From Iodobacter sp. (GTDB taxonomy: Bacteria > Pseudomonadota > Gammaproteobacteria > Burkholderiales > Chitinibacteraceae): a stretch of 38,164 nucleotides of DNA. Location of the stretch: assembly GCF_025352645.1 (NCBI RefSeq), contig NZ_JANXSO010000140.1, positions 1 to 38,164 of the forward strand, written 5' to 3'. Under the pieces are notes generated by a model. That model was not told the origin of the DNA. It was given only the letters and a program-made list of their open reading frames with translations, and ran no database searches. Of the stretch, positions 1-8,272 are shown in pieces. The position numbers and the translations under genes are program-made. Each line of letters opens with the position of its first letter. Position 1 is the first letter of the stretch.

Positions 1-1533
1 GTTGTAAATCACGCCAGTCACGATGGGGCGATCGATATCGCTCTCTAGGAAGCTTATTGTTACTTCTTGCCCGATGCGCGGGATAAATTGATGGCCCCAG
101 CCCGCACCGGCTGAAGGGTAGGCAACACGAATCCAGCAGGACGACTTGTCATCAAGGTTTGCACCAAACTCGGGATGTTCTGCGGCACGCTGCCAATGGA
201 GCTGAATTTTTATGCGGCCTTGCTCGTCAGTATGGACTTCTGCACCGGCAGGGCCAACCACCGTGGCGGTTTGCAAGCCTGGGCTAGTGGGCTTGGTAAA
301 TTCTTGTTCTGCAAGATGGCTAAGTACAGGCTGGCCACGCCTTTGGGCGGTAAAGTCGGCTCGATAAGGCGTGTTATCTTTAGCCGAAGTGGCAAGCAGG
401 CTAGGGGCGATCAGTTGTAATTGCTGGCTTAAATCCACCGGCAAATTATTATTTGCTGTGAACCTTAGCTCGGTGATCGCAAATTCGCACTGCTCGGCAG
501 AATCCAACTCGTGCGCGGGGTGATCTTCTAAGCGGAACCATTGCCCCGCTTGCAAGCTGCGCAATGTGCCGGAGCCAGAAAAAGATTTCTTTTGCCCATC
601 TAAAGCATCCTGACGCAGCTTGGCATCGTTGCTGAGCTGGTCTAAATCGCTGGCGTAGTAATGCGTTTGCGGGTCGTAATATTCTAGGCTGGCTTGGATT
701 TGTTGCCCACCTTCGCCCTGATCGATAGCGCTATCGCTTGAGCTGAGGCTGGTACTGCTGGCTTTGTAGTCATAGCTGGCAAGGGCAACCGAGCTGCTGC
801 CAATTTGCCGCTGGCTGTGCCATTGGGTAAGAGAGTCACTTTTTTCGCTGGCATCGGCGCGATGAAAGCGAGCGATCGGCTCCAAAGCTTCGGGGATGGA
901 GAAAACATCATCAAAAACCACGAGCTGTACTTGCGGGGAATCTCCTGCCAAATGTTCAAAACGCCACGATAGGCCGCATTCTTTCATTAAGCGGCATAAA
1001 AAGGCGTAATCGTTCTCTCGGTACTGTAAGCAATAAGAGCGGGGCGAGTATTCGCCCGATAGTTTGAAATCCAGCGTTTGCACTGAGGCAAATACAGGAT
1101 TCTTGGCCTGATGTTCGGCTAGTACCTGTTTCACAATATCGACGGCGGATAAATCCTGAAAAACGCGAGAAGTACGGCGATATCTAAGCAAGGCAAACGG
1201 CGGCTCTATCGTCAGTGCATACTTTGCAAAGCCCCCATCTGAGCCTAAAAGCTGTACCTGGCTAATGACCCCGCAACGCTCAATCGCGTCGCCATTGGCA
1301 TCTGCTATCGCCAAAACCACCGGCAAGCCTAGCAGCGATTTAAGTTCTAAATCGCCAATGGGGGACAGGCACTCAATCTGATAGCGATAAGCCTTATTTA
1401 TCCCCTCGCTGCCTGTTACGCGCTGGGGTAATAACTGCTCGCCCCATGCTGCACCATCGCCAAGCTGAAGAGAGATAAGGCGCTGATCTTGATTAAAAGC
1501 AGCGGCGAAAGAGGCAAGCAGATCAAGGGTCAT
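1..1533 (-). CDS. vgrG: Type VI secretion tip protein VgrG (3' end outside window)
   Basis: The gene starts at ATG 1533-1531 and stays open for 511 codons to the left edge, so the C-terminus is missing. VgrG forms the trimeric spike of the type VI secretion system and carries effectors. The N-terminal ~400 residues match the gp27-like region, including a segment reading RSYCLQYRENDYAFLCRLM that is typical of the family. The last ~75 visible residues are the gp5-like OB fold: HTDEQGRIKIQLHWQR, then SCWIRVAYPSAGAGWGHQFI and PRIGQEVTISFLESDIDRP. What lies beyond (needle repeats, an effector domain or DUF2345) cannot be seen. No other T6SS gene is in the window, so this may be an orphan vgrG island; the neighbour upstream is a broken integrase. 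The family call is firm. Confidence 0.93.
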   Translation of the reverse strand, partial: MTLDLLASFAAAFNQDQRLISLQLGDGAAWGEQLLPQRVTGSEGINKAYRYQIECLSPIGDLELKSLLGLPVVLAIADANGDAIERCGVISQVQLLGSDGGFAKYALTIEPPFALLRYRRTSRVFQDLSAVDIVKQVLAEHQAKNPVFASVQTLDFKLSGEYSPRSYCLQYRENDYAFLCRLMKECGLSWRFEHLAGDSPQVQLVVFDDVFSIPEALEPIARFHRADASEKSDSLTQWHSQRQIGSSSVALASYDYKASSTSLSSSDSAIDQGEGGQQIQASLEYYDPQTHYYASDLDQLSNDAKLRQDALDGQKKSFSGSGTLRSLQAGQWFRLEDHPAHELDSAEQCEFAITELRFTANNNLPVDLSQQLQLIAPSLLATSAKDNTPYRADFTAQRRGQPVLSHLAEQEFTKPTSPGLQTATVVGPAGAEVHTDEQGRIKIQLHWQRAAEHPEFGANLDDKSSCWIRVAYPSAGAGWGHQFIPRIGQEVTISFLESDIDRPIVTGVIYN

Positions 1534-1890
1534 GAGAAACCAAGGGCTTACAGGGGATTTCTATATTACACGAGGCTTTATGCTTGCTGATCTAGGCTTG
1601 CAAAAAATATATTGTGTAATTATGCACAAAATCAGAATTTGTAAGTTGTTTTACTTATCTCCTGCTTCATGCAGGCTCTACGTGGTCATGAAGTAGAATG
1701 TATCTTGGAAGGGGGATTACTTGATAAGATCTGTTCTTAGCGGGATTTTTGCGTAAACCCGTTGCAGATTGTTGCGGTTTATTGCGGGTTAAGGGCAAAA
1801 GTGAGTATTGATAAGCTGTTGATTTTATTGGTTTGTTGTGCTATTTCCTCGCATGGGGTGCAAGGGGTCAGCTTACGCTGGCCTGATCTT
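1534..1890. other. Intergenic region between vgrG and integrase
   Basis: This holds no convincing gene. It is the upstream region of vgrG and lies downstream of the integrase remnant. A short hairpin is visible (CCTGC 1661-1665 with GCAGG 1671-1675), and an overlapping CTTCATG/CATGAAG pair (1665-1671, 1687-1693). The vgrG start lacks a strong Shine-Dalgarno sequence in the bases just before it. Nothing here could be recognised as an attachment site. Confidence 0.5.
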
Positions 1891-3112
1891 TTATTTTAGA
1901 TTGCTGCTTGGTACTGGTGGCAGTGCATCAATCCAGTTCGCCCATTCCTGCATCATTTGTATTCTTTCTGGCATGTATTCAGCGTGGTTATATGCGGCTT
2001 TTACTTCGTTTCGCTCTGCGTGTGCCAGTTGCCTCTCAATCACTTCAGAGCGCCAGCCTAGCTCATGAAGTAGGGTAGATGCCGTAGACCTGAAACCATG
2101 GCCTGAAAATTGGCCTGCGTAGCCCATACGCTCTAATGCTTTGTTGATTGTGGTTGCTGTCATGCATGCGTTGGCGGAGCGCATATTGGGGAACAGGAAT
2201 GCTTGGCCTCCAGATAGGGTGTGCAGCTCACGAAGTAATGCGATGGCCTGCTTTGCTAGGGGCACGATATGGACTTCGCCCACTTTCATTTTATGTTTCA
2301 TCTTTAATCGTGCGGCCGGTATGCGCCATTGTGCCGTAGTTAAATCAAACTCTACCCACTCTGCTTTGCGTAGTTCAATGGTTCTTACAAAGGTCAGCAT
2401 CATTAAGCGCATGGCAATCAAAGTGCCTCGGTATCCACCATATTTGGCCATAGCCGCTAGCAGCACAGGGATTTCGTTCTTAGAAAGCGGGGGGTTGTGC
2501 CGTACTGTTTGGCGTTTGAGTGATCCACTAAGCGCTGCTGCTGGGTTGTGTTCAATTCTTTGCGTAACGATGGCGTACCGGCAAATCTGGCCGACCCATA
2601 AGTGAATCAGGGCCGCTACAGAGGGAGCGCCACGCTCTTCTACTTCGCGGATAAGTTTTAATAGGTAGGCCGCTTTGAGGCTTCTGATTGGGATGGCACC
2701 AATTTGCGGCAGGATATCCCTATTTAGGTAGGTTTCTGCTTGCTTTAGATATCCTGCCGACCAGCTATTGCGATTGTGTTCTATCCATTCTTGGCTGATA
2801 ACAGCAAAAGTTTCGGCGTTTTCTTCTTGCTGGGTTAGCTTCTCCAAATCTTTGGCATGGGTTGGGTTTAAGCCTTGCTTGACTTGCTCCCTTGCCCATT
2901 CTCGTATTTTCCGAGCCTCAGCAAGTGTTATGCGCGGATATTCACCGATCGTATAAATGCCGTCTTTTTTAGGGGTAAGCCAATAGCGATAGCGCCAGAC
3001 TTTTAAGCCGCTTTGGCCGTATATCAAGGTATAGGCCTAGCCCATCGCTTAGTTTTATGGCTTTTTCGCCTGGCTTGGTGTTGCGGATTTTTGTATCTGT
3101 GAGGGAGGGCAT
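1891..3112 (-). pseudogene. P4-type tyrosine integrase, frameshifted near its N-terminus
   Basis: This is a site-specific recombinase of the phage P4/prophage integrase family. The intact part (TTG 3027 to stop 1891, ~378 residues) holds the SAM-like core-binding region and the catalytic domain with the R...HxxR...H/Y pattern: TFVRTIELRKAEW (first Arg), HGFRSTASTLLHE (HxxR) and AYNHAEYM (Tyr). The missing N-terminus is found in another frame from ATG 3112: 28 codons reading MPSLTDTKIRNTKPGEKAIK, then LSDGLGLY. After codon 28, one extra base (3028 or 3029, a C on the coding strand) must be skipped to continue into LIYGQSGLKVWRYRY, which restores the family GLYLxVxPxGxKxWRYRY spacing exactly. 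So a +1 insertion breaks the gene, or there is a sequencing error. It marks the edge of a former mobile island; no tRNA was found beside it. Confidence 0.85.
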
Positions 3113-3119
3113 TTCTGTA

Positions 3120-3153
3120 CCGGATAAGGGCAGGGCGGGGGTGCGTTATCCGG
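3120..3153. repeat. Inverted repeat upstream of the integrase
   Basis: CCGGATAA (3120-3127) is inverted as TTATCCGG (3146-3153), with a further CTTATCC at 3157-3163 that pairs with GGATAAG at 3122-3128. It lies just upstream of the integrase ATG, where integrase or excisionase arm sites and the int promoter would be expected. That role is inference; only the repeat is seen. Confidence 0.45.
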
Positions 3154-3163
3154 CATCTTATCC

Positions 3164-3573
3164 TGTTTTTACTTGGCTGCACCACTACGGGACTGGATGC
3201 TGCTAGTTAAGAACCTAGTAAAAATGAGGGTTTGAGGTGATTTTGTGGACGGTACTATGTGCTGATAAACCTGCATGCTAATTATCGAGCATAAGCAGCA
3301 TGGTTTTATCCTGTGAATTTATTAAGTGTATTGCGCCGAGATGCGCATTTTATGAGGCGAGACTAGGGTCAACGCCATCGGCAAAAGGGGCATGCGCGGT
3401 GGGCAAAATACGCAGGAAAAAACAAGCGGCTCATTCCATACCTTTTAGGGCTGGATTAATGAGTGTTCATTATACGGATAGGCGGCGGAGAGTCTAGATT
3501 GCAGGCATTAAATCAAGGATAGGGGGACGTGAAACTAAGTACTCTAGGCAGAAACGATGATTTTTATAGTGAT
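3164..3573. other. Gene-poor interval beside the integrase remnant
   Basis: No gene is supported here. A 65-codon open frame on the plus strand (3300-3497) has no Shine-Dalgarno sequence and no recognisable composition, so I treat it as chance. The stretch is probably residue of the mobile region or long promoter DNA. Confidence 0.4.
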
Positions 3574-3607
3574 AAAAAAGGCAAACACAGTGTGTTTGCC
3601 TTTTTTT
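3574..3607. terminator. Bidirectional rho-independent terminator
   Basis: GGCAAACACA (3580-3589) pairs with TGTGTTTGCC (3591-3600). An A-run (3574-3579) precedes and a T-run (3601-3607) follows, so it can terminate on both strands. On the minus strand it lies directly after the stop of the small secreted protein gene. Confidence 0.9.
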
Positions 3608-3624
3608 GAAACGTAGAGCTTGGT

Positions 3625-3822
3625 TTATTTCGCCATTTCTTCTTTCGGAGCTTCTTTTTTCATTTCAGCTTGATGTTTTTTAGCGTCTTTTCTTGCTTTG
3701 TGATGTTTGTTTTCTTTTTTCTGCAGGGTCATACCATCTTTGTTCATAACACCTTCAGCAAACGTAGCCACAGAAGTTAAGGCAACACATGCAGCAGCAA
3801 GGGCGATAATAAGCTTTTTCAT
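3625..3822 (-). CDS. Small secreted Lys/His-rich protein of unknown function
   Basis: This encodes 65 residues. The first ~22 form a clear signal peptide (MKKLIIALAAACVALTSVAT, cleavage likely after TFA). The mature part is short and very basic: EGVMNKDGMTLQ, then a Lys/His/Ala-rich segment with KHHKARKDAKKHQAEMKK and a tail of alternating Lys and Glu. It is probably disordered in the periplasm. The start is backed by AGGAG about 11 bases upstream, and a strong terminator follows at once, so it is a single-gene transcript. Composition resembles acid-shock-type or cation-binding small periplasmic proteins, but I cannot assign a family. It is a real gene by signal peptide, ribosome site and terminator. 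Confidence 0.75.
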   Translation of the reverse strand: MKKLIIALAAACVALTSVATFAEGVMNKDGMTLQKKENKHHKARKDAKKHQAEMKKEAPKEEMAK

Positions 3823-4150
3823 AAATTGAAACTCCTAGTGAGAAAAGTGCAAGATGGTGCTTTTGGTCTCAAATAAGCCCATATCAGCTTGCTTACTACT
3901 TGAATGCGTTTGCAAGTTTGTGTGAGCAATGAGCGTACTTATTCATAAACTATGTAAGAAGATTTTTCTACATAGAAATATAAATTTTATCAAAAAGTGG
4001 CGCGTTAGCTAGGTTTCGTTGGGAAAATAACAATATTTTAGCCGGCCTTTACTGACACTCACCGCTAGTTGCTTGTGTATTTTTTGCCTATATGGAAAAT
4101 ATTATTGGATTTGGCTTACAGAGGTCGCTATTGTTTTGCGCTGTGGTAAT
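3823..4150. other. Intergenic region upstream of the small secreted protein
   Basis: This is an AT-rich stretch with no gene. It carries the promoter region of the small secreted protein (minus strand); no operator could be named. It ends at the hairpin that follows sodC. Confidence 0.4.
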
Positions 4151-4180
4151 GGCCTGTTGTTTGTTGCAACAAAACAGGCC
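4151..4180 (-). terminator. Hairpin after sodC, possible terminator
   Basis: GGCCTGTT (4151-4158) pairs with AACAGGCC (4173-4180). The stem extends inward through TTTGTTG/CAACAAA with a small bulge. It lies 18 bases beyond the sodC stop. No good T-tract follows on the minus strand, so it may act as a 3' stabiliser rather than an intrinsic terminator. Confidence 0.5.
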
Positions 4181-4197
4181 CAATCAATAAGTGACAC

Positions 4198-4707
4198 TTA
4201 GTTAGGAATAATCCCGCATGCCACCCTCATGCCTCCGCCCCCTAAAGCTGCAGGGAGATCTGCGTGGTTGTCGCCACCCATATGTATCATCAGTGTGTGA
4301 TCTTTTAGGTCGGCTATTTTAAGGCGGGGTGCTAGTACGGGCTGATTGGTTTTGCCGTCTGCTCCAATAATCAACGCGGGTAAATCACCTAAATGTCCAT
4401 CACCCCAAGGTGAACCGTGGCGTTTGCTGCCGCGTGGGTCGTAATGTCCACCTGCCGCGAGGGCTGGAACCATTTTCCCGTTTTGCTCTTTTGCTGCGCA
4501 ACTGGCATTTTCATGCATATGAAAGCCATGTGCGCCAGCGGGTAAGCCTTCGATATTGGGGGTAAAAACAAGGCCGTAGGCAGATTCTGAAATCACGACA
4601 TTTCCAATAGACTGTACGCTACCTTTATCGCTGACCAAATCCATAGGAACGGTGATGTCGGCATAGGCGCTAAGGGCAATAACAAATGATAAATAGATGA
4701 TTTTCAT
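4198..4707 (-). CDS. sodC: Periplasmic Cu/Zn superoxide dismutase
   Basis: It converts superoxide to hydrogen peroxide and oxygen in the periplasm. The protein has 169 residues, close to the ~173 of E. coli SodC. A signal peptide covers residues 1-16 (ends SAYA). Metal ligands are visible: H63 and H65 in GFHMHE, bridging H88 in GGHYDP, H97, H105 and D108 in GDGHLGDLP, and H142 in LMIHMGGDNH. C70 (NASC) and C164 (RVACG) form the conserved disulfide, and GGGGMRVACG near the end is the family signature. AAGGA upstream of ATG 4707 supports the start. It is monocistronic, with a hairpin behind and trpE upstream in the same direction separated by another hairpin. All key residues are present, so it should be active. 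Confidence 0.96.
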   Translation of the reverse strand: MKIIYLSFVIALSAYADITVPMDLVSDKGSVQSIGNVVISESAYGLVFTPNIEGLPAGAHGFHMHENASCAAKEQNGKMVPALAAGGHYDPRGSKRHGSPWGDGHLGDLPALIIGADGKTNQPVLAPRLKIADLKDHTLMIHMGGDNHADLPAALGGGGMRVACGIIPN

Positions 4708-4838
4708 GGCGTATATCCTTGGGGTGAATAGCGAGCTAATGCGAGGGGGGCCTTTGGGGTCACGTAGAAGTATAGGTTGCTCGAACCGATTGCGAGTGTC
4801 AGGGATATGGGAATAGTGGTATGGGAGGGGTGTGCGGT

Positions 4839-4867
4839 GCGTCAGGACGTATCTATAGCCCTGACGC
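4839..4867. terminator. Hairpin between trpE and sodC
   Basis: GCGTCAGG (4839-4846) pairs with CCTGACGC (4860-4867) around a 13-base loop, 11 bases after the trpE stop. No T-run follows on the minus strand, so the call as a terminator is tentative. Confidence 0.45.
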
Positions 4868-4877
4868 GAGTAGGCAA

Positions 4878-6347
4878 TTAGGCGTCTAGGCCAGCTTGCA
4901 CTAATTCAGCTGCGCGTAATACGGCGCGGGCTTTGTTTAAGGTTTCTTGCCATTCGCTGCTGGGTACGGAATCGGCCACGATGCCAGCGCCTGCTTGCAT
5001 ATAGAGGGTTTTGTTTTTAATCACGGCGGTGCGCAGGGCAATGGCCACATCCATGTCCCCGTTAAAGCCTAGGTAGCCCACCGCGCCCGAGTAAATACCG
5101 CGCTTTACTGGCTCGAGCTCGGCAATGATTTCCATGGCACGCACCTTGGGTGCGCCAGAAACCGTGCCAGCAGGGAAGGTGGCTTTGAGTACGTCGATAT
5201 TGCTCATGCCAGGTTTGAGCTTGCCCTCAACGCTAGAAACAATATGCATCACGTGTGAATAGCGCTCGATCAGCATTTTATCGGTGACTTTTACGCTGCC
5301 GGTTTGCGCCACGCGGCCTGCATCGTTGCGGCCTAAATCCATCAGCATAATGTGCTCGGCAATTTCCTTAGGGTCGGCTAATAGCTCGGCGGCTAAGGCC
5401 TCGTCTTCAAGCCGAGTTTTTCCGCGCGGGCGGGTGCCCGCAATCGGGCGCACGGTGAGGGTGTCGTCTTCAAGGCGCACTAAGATTTCTGGCGATGCGC
5501 CCACAATATGAAAATCACCAAAATGGTAGAAAAACATATAAGGCGAAGGATTTAAGGAGCGCAGGGCGCGGTAAAGCGAGAGGGGCGATTCTGTGTAAGG
5601 CAAGCTCATGCGCTGTGAAAGCACCACCTGCATGATATCCCCGTCGATAATGTAATCTTTAGCCTTGAGTACCGCGTCTTTAAAGGCTTCTTCACCAAAG
5701 CCTGAGGTCATCTCACTAACGCTAGGTGCTGGGCCTTGGAGTGGGATTTTGGCAGGCTCACGTAATGCCATACGCAGTGTGTGCAATCTATCAGCGGCGA
5801 TTTGGTAAGCGTTGTCTTGTTCTGGATTGGCGTAAACCACTAGATATAACTTGCCGGATAGATTATCTACTACGATCAGCTCTTCAGAGAGCAGTAGCTG
5901 GATATCGGGCGCACCGATTTCATCTGGCTTGTGGGTGCTGGCCAGTTTTTTCTCGATATAGCAGATGGTTTCATAGCCAAAATAGCCAACTAAGCCGCCC
6001 AAAAAGCGTGGCAGCATTTTATTGGCGGGGGCGCGATAGCGTTGCTGAAAGCTTTCAATAAAATCCAGCGGATTGCCTTGGTGGGTTTCGATCACTTCAT
6101 CATTGCAAATGACTTCGGTGAGGTTGCCAACTACCTTGAGGCGGGTGCGGGCAGGTAGGCCAATAAAGGAATAGCGGCCAAAGCGCTCACCCCCCACTAC
6201 AGATTCTAAAAGATAGCTGTAAGGCTGATTGGCAAGTTTTAGATAGACAGAAAGTGGGGTATCTAGATCGGCAAATAATTCTAGCGTCAGCGGGATGCGG
6301 TTATAGCCTTGATCTTTGAGTGCGTTAAATTCGATATTGGACAGCAT
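4878..6347 (-). CDS. trpE: Anthranilate synthase component I
   Basis: It makes anthranilate from chorismate with ammonia supplied by the TrpG subunit, the first step of tryptophan synthesis. I place the start at ATG 6347 ([20 protein letters not shown]), with GGAG seven bases upstream, giving 489 residues; an in-frame start at 6377 would add ten residues with no ribosome site. The N-terminal domain carries the tryptophan feedback motif LLES (46-49) followed by S60 in GRYSFIG. The chorismate-binding domain shows [55 protein letters not shown] and [20 protein letters not shown], all standard. No trpG or trpD lies next to it and no leader peptide was seen, so the gene appears to stand alone here. 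Confidence 0.96.
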   Translation of the reverse strand: MLSNIEFNALKDQGYNRIPLTLELFADLDTPLSVYLKLANQPYSYLLESVVGGERFGRYSFIGLPARTRLKVVGNLTEVICNDEVIETHQGNPLDFIESFQQRYRAPANKMLPRFLGGLVGYFGYETICYIEKKLASTHKPDEIGAPDIQLLLSEELIVVDNLSGKLYLVVYANPEQDNAYQIAADRLHTLRMALREPAKIPLQGPAPSVSEMTSGFGEEAFKDAVLKAKDYIIDGDIMQVVLSQRMSLPYTESPLSLYRALRSLNPSPYMFFYHFGDFHIVGASPEILVRLEDDTLTVRPIAGTRPRGKTRLEDEALAAELLADPKEIAEHIMLMDLGRNDAGRVAQTGSVKVTDKMLIERYSHVMHIVSSVEGKLKPGMSNIDVLKATFPAGTVSGAPKVRAMEIIAELEPVKRGIYSGAVGYLGFNGDMDVAIALRTAVIKNKTLYMQAGAGIVADSVPSSEWQETLNKARAVLRAAELVQAGLDA

Positions 6348-6559
6348 GGCAATACTCCAAACAGGCTTCTTTACCACTTGGGGCGAAGCAGATCAGCAAA
6401 ATGGCGTTTGATCGGGCGTGTTTAGCATCGCCATCGCGGCTTGTTTGGTCTGAAGTCCATATTGTTTCTTATTTTGTGGAGGGCTTAGTCTCAATTTTTG
6501 CCGATCTTAAGTAAAATGGTCAAATTATTACTGAATTTACTTTACTTACAGCCCGTCTT

Positions 6560-7072
6560 TTAAGTCATTAAGGGGCAGATATAGCGGATTTCTTGCAGCA
6601 CTTGGCTACCAAGTGTAAAGCTTTTTGGGGCAGCACCATCGTGCACAAACCCGGCTGCAGTATAAAACTTAATTGCGCGATCATTTTGTGGAAACACCCA
6701 TAGGCTGCAAGCCTGAAAACCACTCTCTGCTAAAACCGCCTTAGCTTGTAACAGTAGTGCTTGCCCCACGCCGCTAGACCAATGCTCACTGGCCACATAG
6801 AGCGCCCAAATTTCTGCATCTATGGCAGATGCGTTTTGATCGCGCGATGGGGCAAAATTAATCCAGCCGAGTAGGGTATGGTTTTGCTTTGCAACCAGAA
6901 TCGTTGATGCTCCCCTGGCCATTTTTTGCCGCCACGAAGCGGTGCGTTGCTCAATACAGAGTGTGGCAAGGTAATCGGCGGCAACAATATCTATATATGC
7001 TGCTTGCCATGCTTGGATATGGATTGCAGCAATGGCAGGCGCATCGTTATCGCTGGCTGGGGTGATTTGCAT
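6560..7072 (-). CDS. GNAT family N-acetyltransferase
   Basis: A single-domain acetyl-CoA-dependent acetyltransferase of 170 residues; the substrate is unknown. The N-terminus (MQITPASDNDAPAIAAIHIQ) is the usual first strand and helix. The acetyl-CoA loop is in ALYVASEHWSSGVGQALLLQ (residues ~90-109), matching the Q/R-x-x-G-x-G/A motif in the form SSGVGQ. The C-terminal NDRAIKFYTAAGF is the characteristic final helix and strand. The start has only a weak ribosome site. It lies between trpE and the PilZ gene on the same strand with a short gap to the latter; there is no clear functional link. Confidence 0.88.
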   Translation of the reverse strand: MQITPASDNDAPAIAAIHIQAWQAAYIDIVAADYLATLCIEQRTASWRQKMARGASTILVAKQNHTLLGWINFAPSRDQNASAIDAEIWALYVASEHWSSGVGQALLLQAKAVLAESGFQACSLWVFPQNDRAIKFYTAAGFVHDGAAPKSFTLGSQVLQEIRYICPLMT

Positions 7073-7121
7073 AAAAGCAGGCTTCTGATCGTAAGCTGTT
7101 GTAATAGATATGCAGCAACAA

Positions 7122-7874
7122 TTACGGCTGCAGGCTGCGTTGTGCTAGCTCTAGCTGTCTGGTCGCTGCCTGTAATTTAACATCAAACTGATGATCTTTG
7201 TTCACAAAGAGGCCACTAAGGAGAAGATCTTCAGCGTGCTGACGGCCTTGCTCTGCTGGTAGTAGGCCGCACACTTTGATTTGCGCATTATTAATACAAT
7301 AAGAGCCAAGTTCGAGTGTGCTTATGTAAGGCTCACTGAGCTGAATGAGCGCACGTTGGTCAGCAGGTAGCCAGCAAGATAGCCCTCCCATGGAAAGATC
7401 ATAAATAGGCATGCGCAATATTTGCTTACCCCCTAATTGTAAGGTGCAAAGATAGGGATTGATGATGGGGGCTTTAGAGCGAAAGTGTTCGCGGCGCTGT
7501 AGCTTAATTAAGGAATCTGGAATAGGCGATTGCAATATTGGGCGAGTATTTTTATACGCATGGTTTAATTCTTCGACTACAAATTGAATCAGTGCCCCAC
7601 CACCTAGCGCAGCAACGCATATGGCTTTGCTGCTGGGATTGATTTGGATCTCTGGATGGGTGTTTTCTAAATAGAGAACATTATCTTTTTCATTTATTTC
7701 TAATAATAAACAGATTAATAGTTCTTCATTTTCATTTGCAAATACGGTAATGGGCTCATTAAACCTTTGCAATTGTTGTAATAAATTTAAAACTTCCTTA
7801 CGTGTGGTCTTGCGGAACTCATTGAGCGTATTGCCATGCTCAGTCAGAAAAGTAAGTGAAGTTTTAAAGTTCAT
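7122..7874 (-). CDS. PilZ-domain protein (YcgR-like, c-di-GMP binding)
   Basis: The 250-residue protein has the two-domain layout of flagellar brake proteins: an N-terminal YcgR-like half (~1-120) and a C-terminal PilZ domain. Both c-di-GMP signatures are present: RxxxR in QRREHFR and the DxSxxG motif in YDLSMGGLSCW. Such proteins adjust flagellar motors or other surface functions when c-di-GMP rises. I prefer ATG 7874 (MNFKTSLTFLTEHG) over the in-frame start five codons upstream because GGGGA lies at proper spacing before it. No flagellar genes are nearby. The chemoreceptor further on is consistent with a motile cell, but the specific target is not known. Confidence 0.85.
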   Translation of the reverse strand: MNFKTSLTFLTEHGNTLNEFRKTTRKEVLNLLQQLQRFNEPITVFANENEELLICLLLEINEKDNVLYLENTHPEIQINPSSKAICVAALGGGALIQFVVEELNHAYKNTRPILQSPIPDSLIKLQRREHFRSKAPIINPYLCTLQLGGKQILRMPIYDLSMGGLSCWLPADQRALIQLSEPYISTLELGSYCINNAQIKVCGLLPAEQGRQHAEDLLLSGLFVNKDHQFDVKLQAATRQLELAQRSLQP

Positions 7875-7979
7875 GCTCGTCCCCTGCAAAAAGCTTGATT
7901 TGAAGAACGAGGACGTTGCCGCGCTCGGTGCCGCTGTTTCTGTATAGCAACGAATGCTGCAACTAGCAGTTTTAGGGCT

Positions 7980-8093
7980 GATCTAACTTAATCCTATCAA
8001 CTTAAGATTTAAACCATTGTGTAGGGTGGGCAAAAAATGCGCCCACCCTACAAATTTTACATATCCTTATGTTGATAGGATGGCGATCTAACT
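7980..8093. repeat. Palindromic element with 9-bp flanking direct repeats
   Basis: Two 41-base arms, 7991-8031 and 8041-8081, are inverted copies around a 9-base loop, about 30 of 41 positions matching. The ends are perfect: ATCCTATCAAC (7991-8001) with GTTGATAGGAT (8071-8081), and GTAGGGTGGGC (8021-8031) with GCCCACCCTAC (8041-8051). The unit is flanked by direct repeats GATCTAACT (7980-7988 and 8085-8093), which resembles a target-site duplication of a small non-autonomous element. It sits between the PilZ gene and the ABC transporter operon. No other gene is present in 7875-8272; the remainder is promoter DNA for the two divergent genes. Confidence 0.7.
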
Positions 8094-8272
8094 GGATTTT
8101 ATTGTGGTTGGAACGGCGTTTGCGGCGCTTTGCCTAGCTTGGTAAATGGTGTGCTGCATTTTATCGCGCTGAGTAGCGTTTTATCGGGGGGAACTGCGCC
8201 TCATCTCATTGGCATAAATAAAGCAATCAGTCGGCATACATTAGATGCATTCTCCTAGCTGAGGCCTCCTCA

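Noticed and set aside
1851-1870. GCATGGGGTGCAAGGGGTC-like sequence as a tRNA-derived attachment site
   Set aside because: Similar to phrases seen in tRNA 3' ends, but no T-arm follows, it lies on the wrong side of the integrase for a P4-type element, and no second copy was found.
3300-3497. 65-codon plus-strand open frame near the integrase
   Set aside because: No ribosome site, no signal or family resemblance, composition like random translation.
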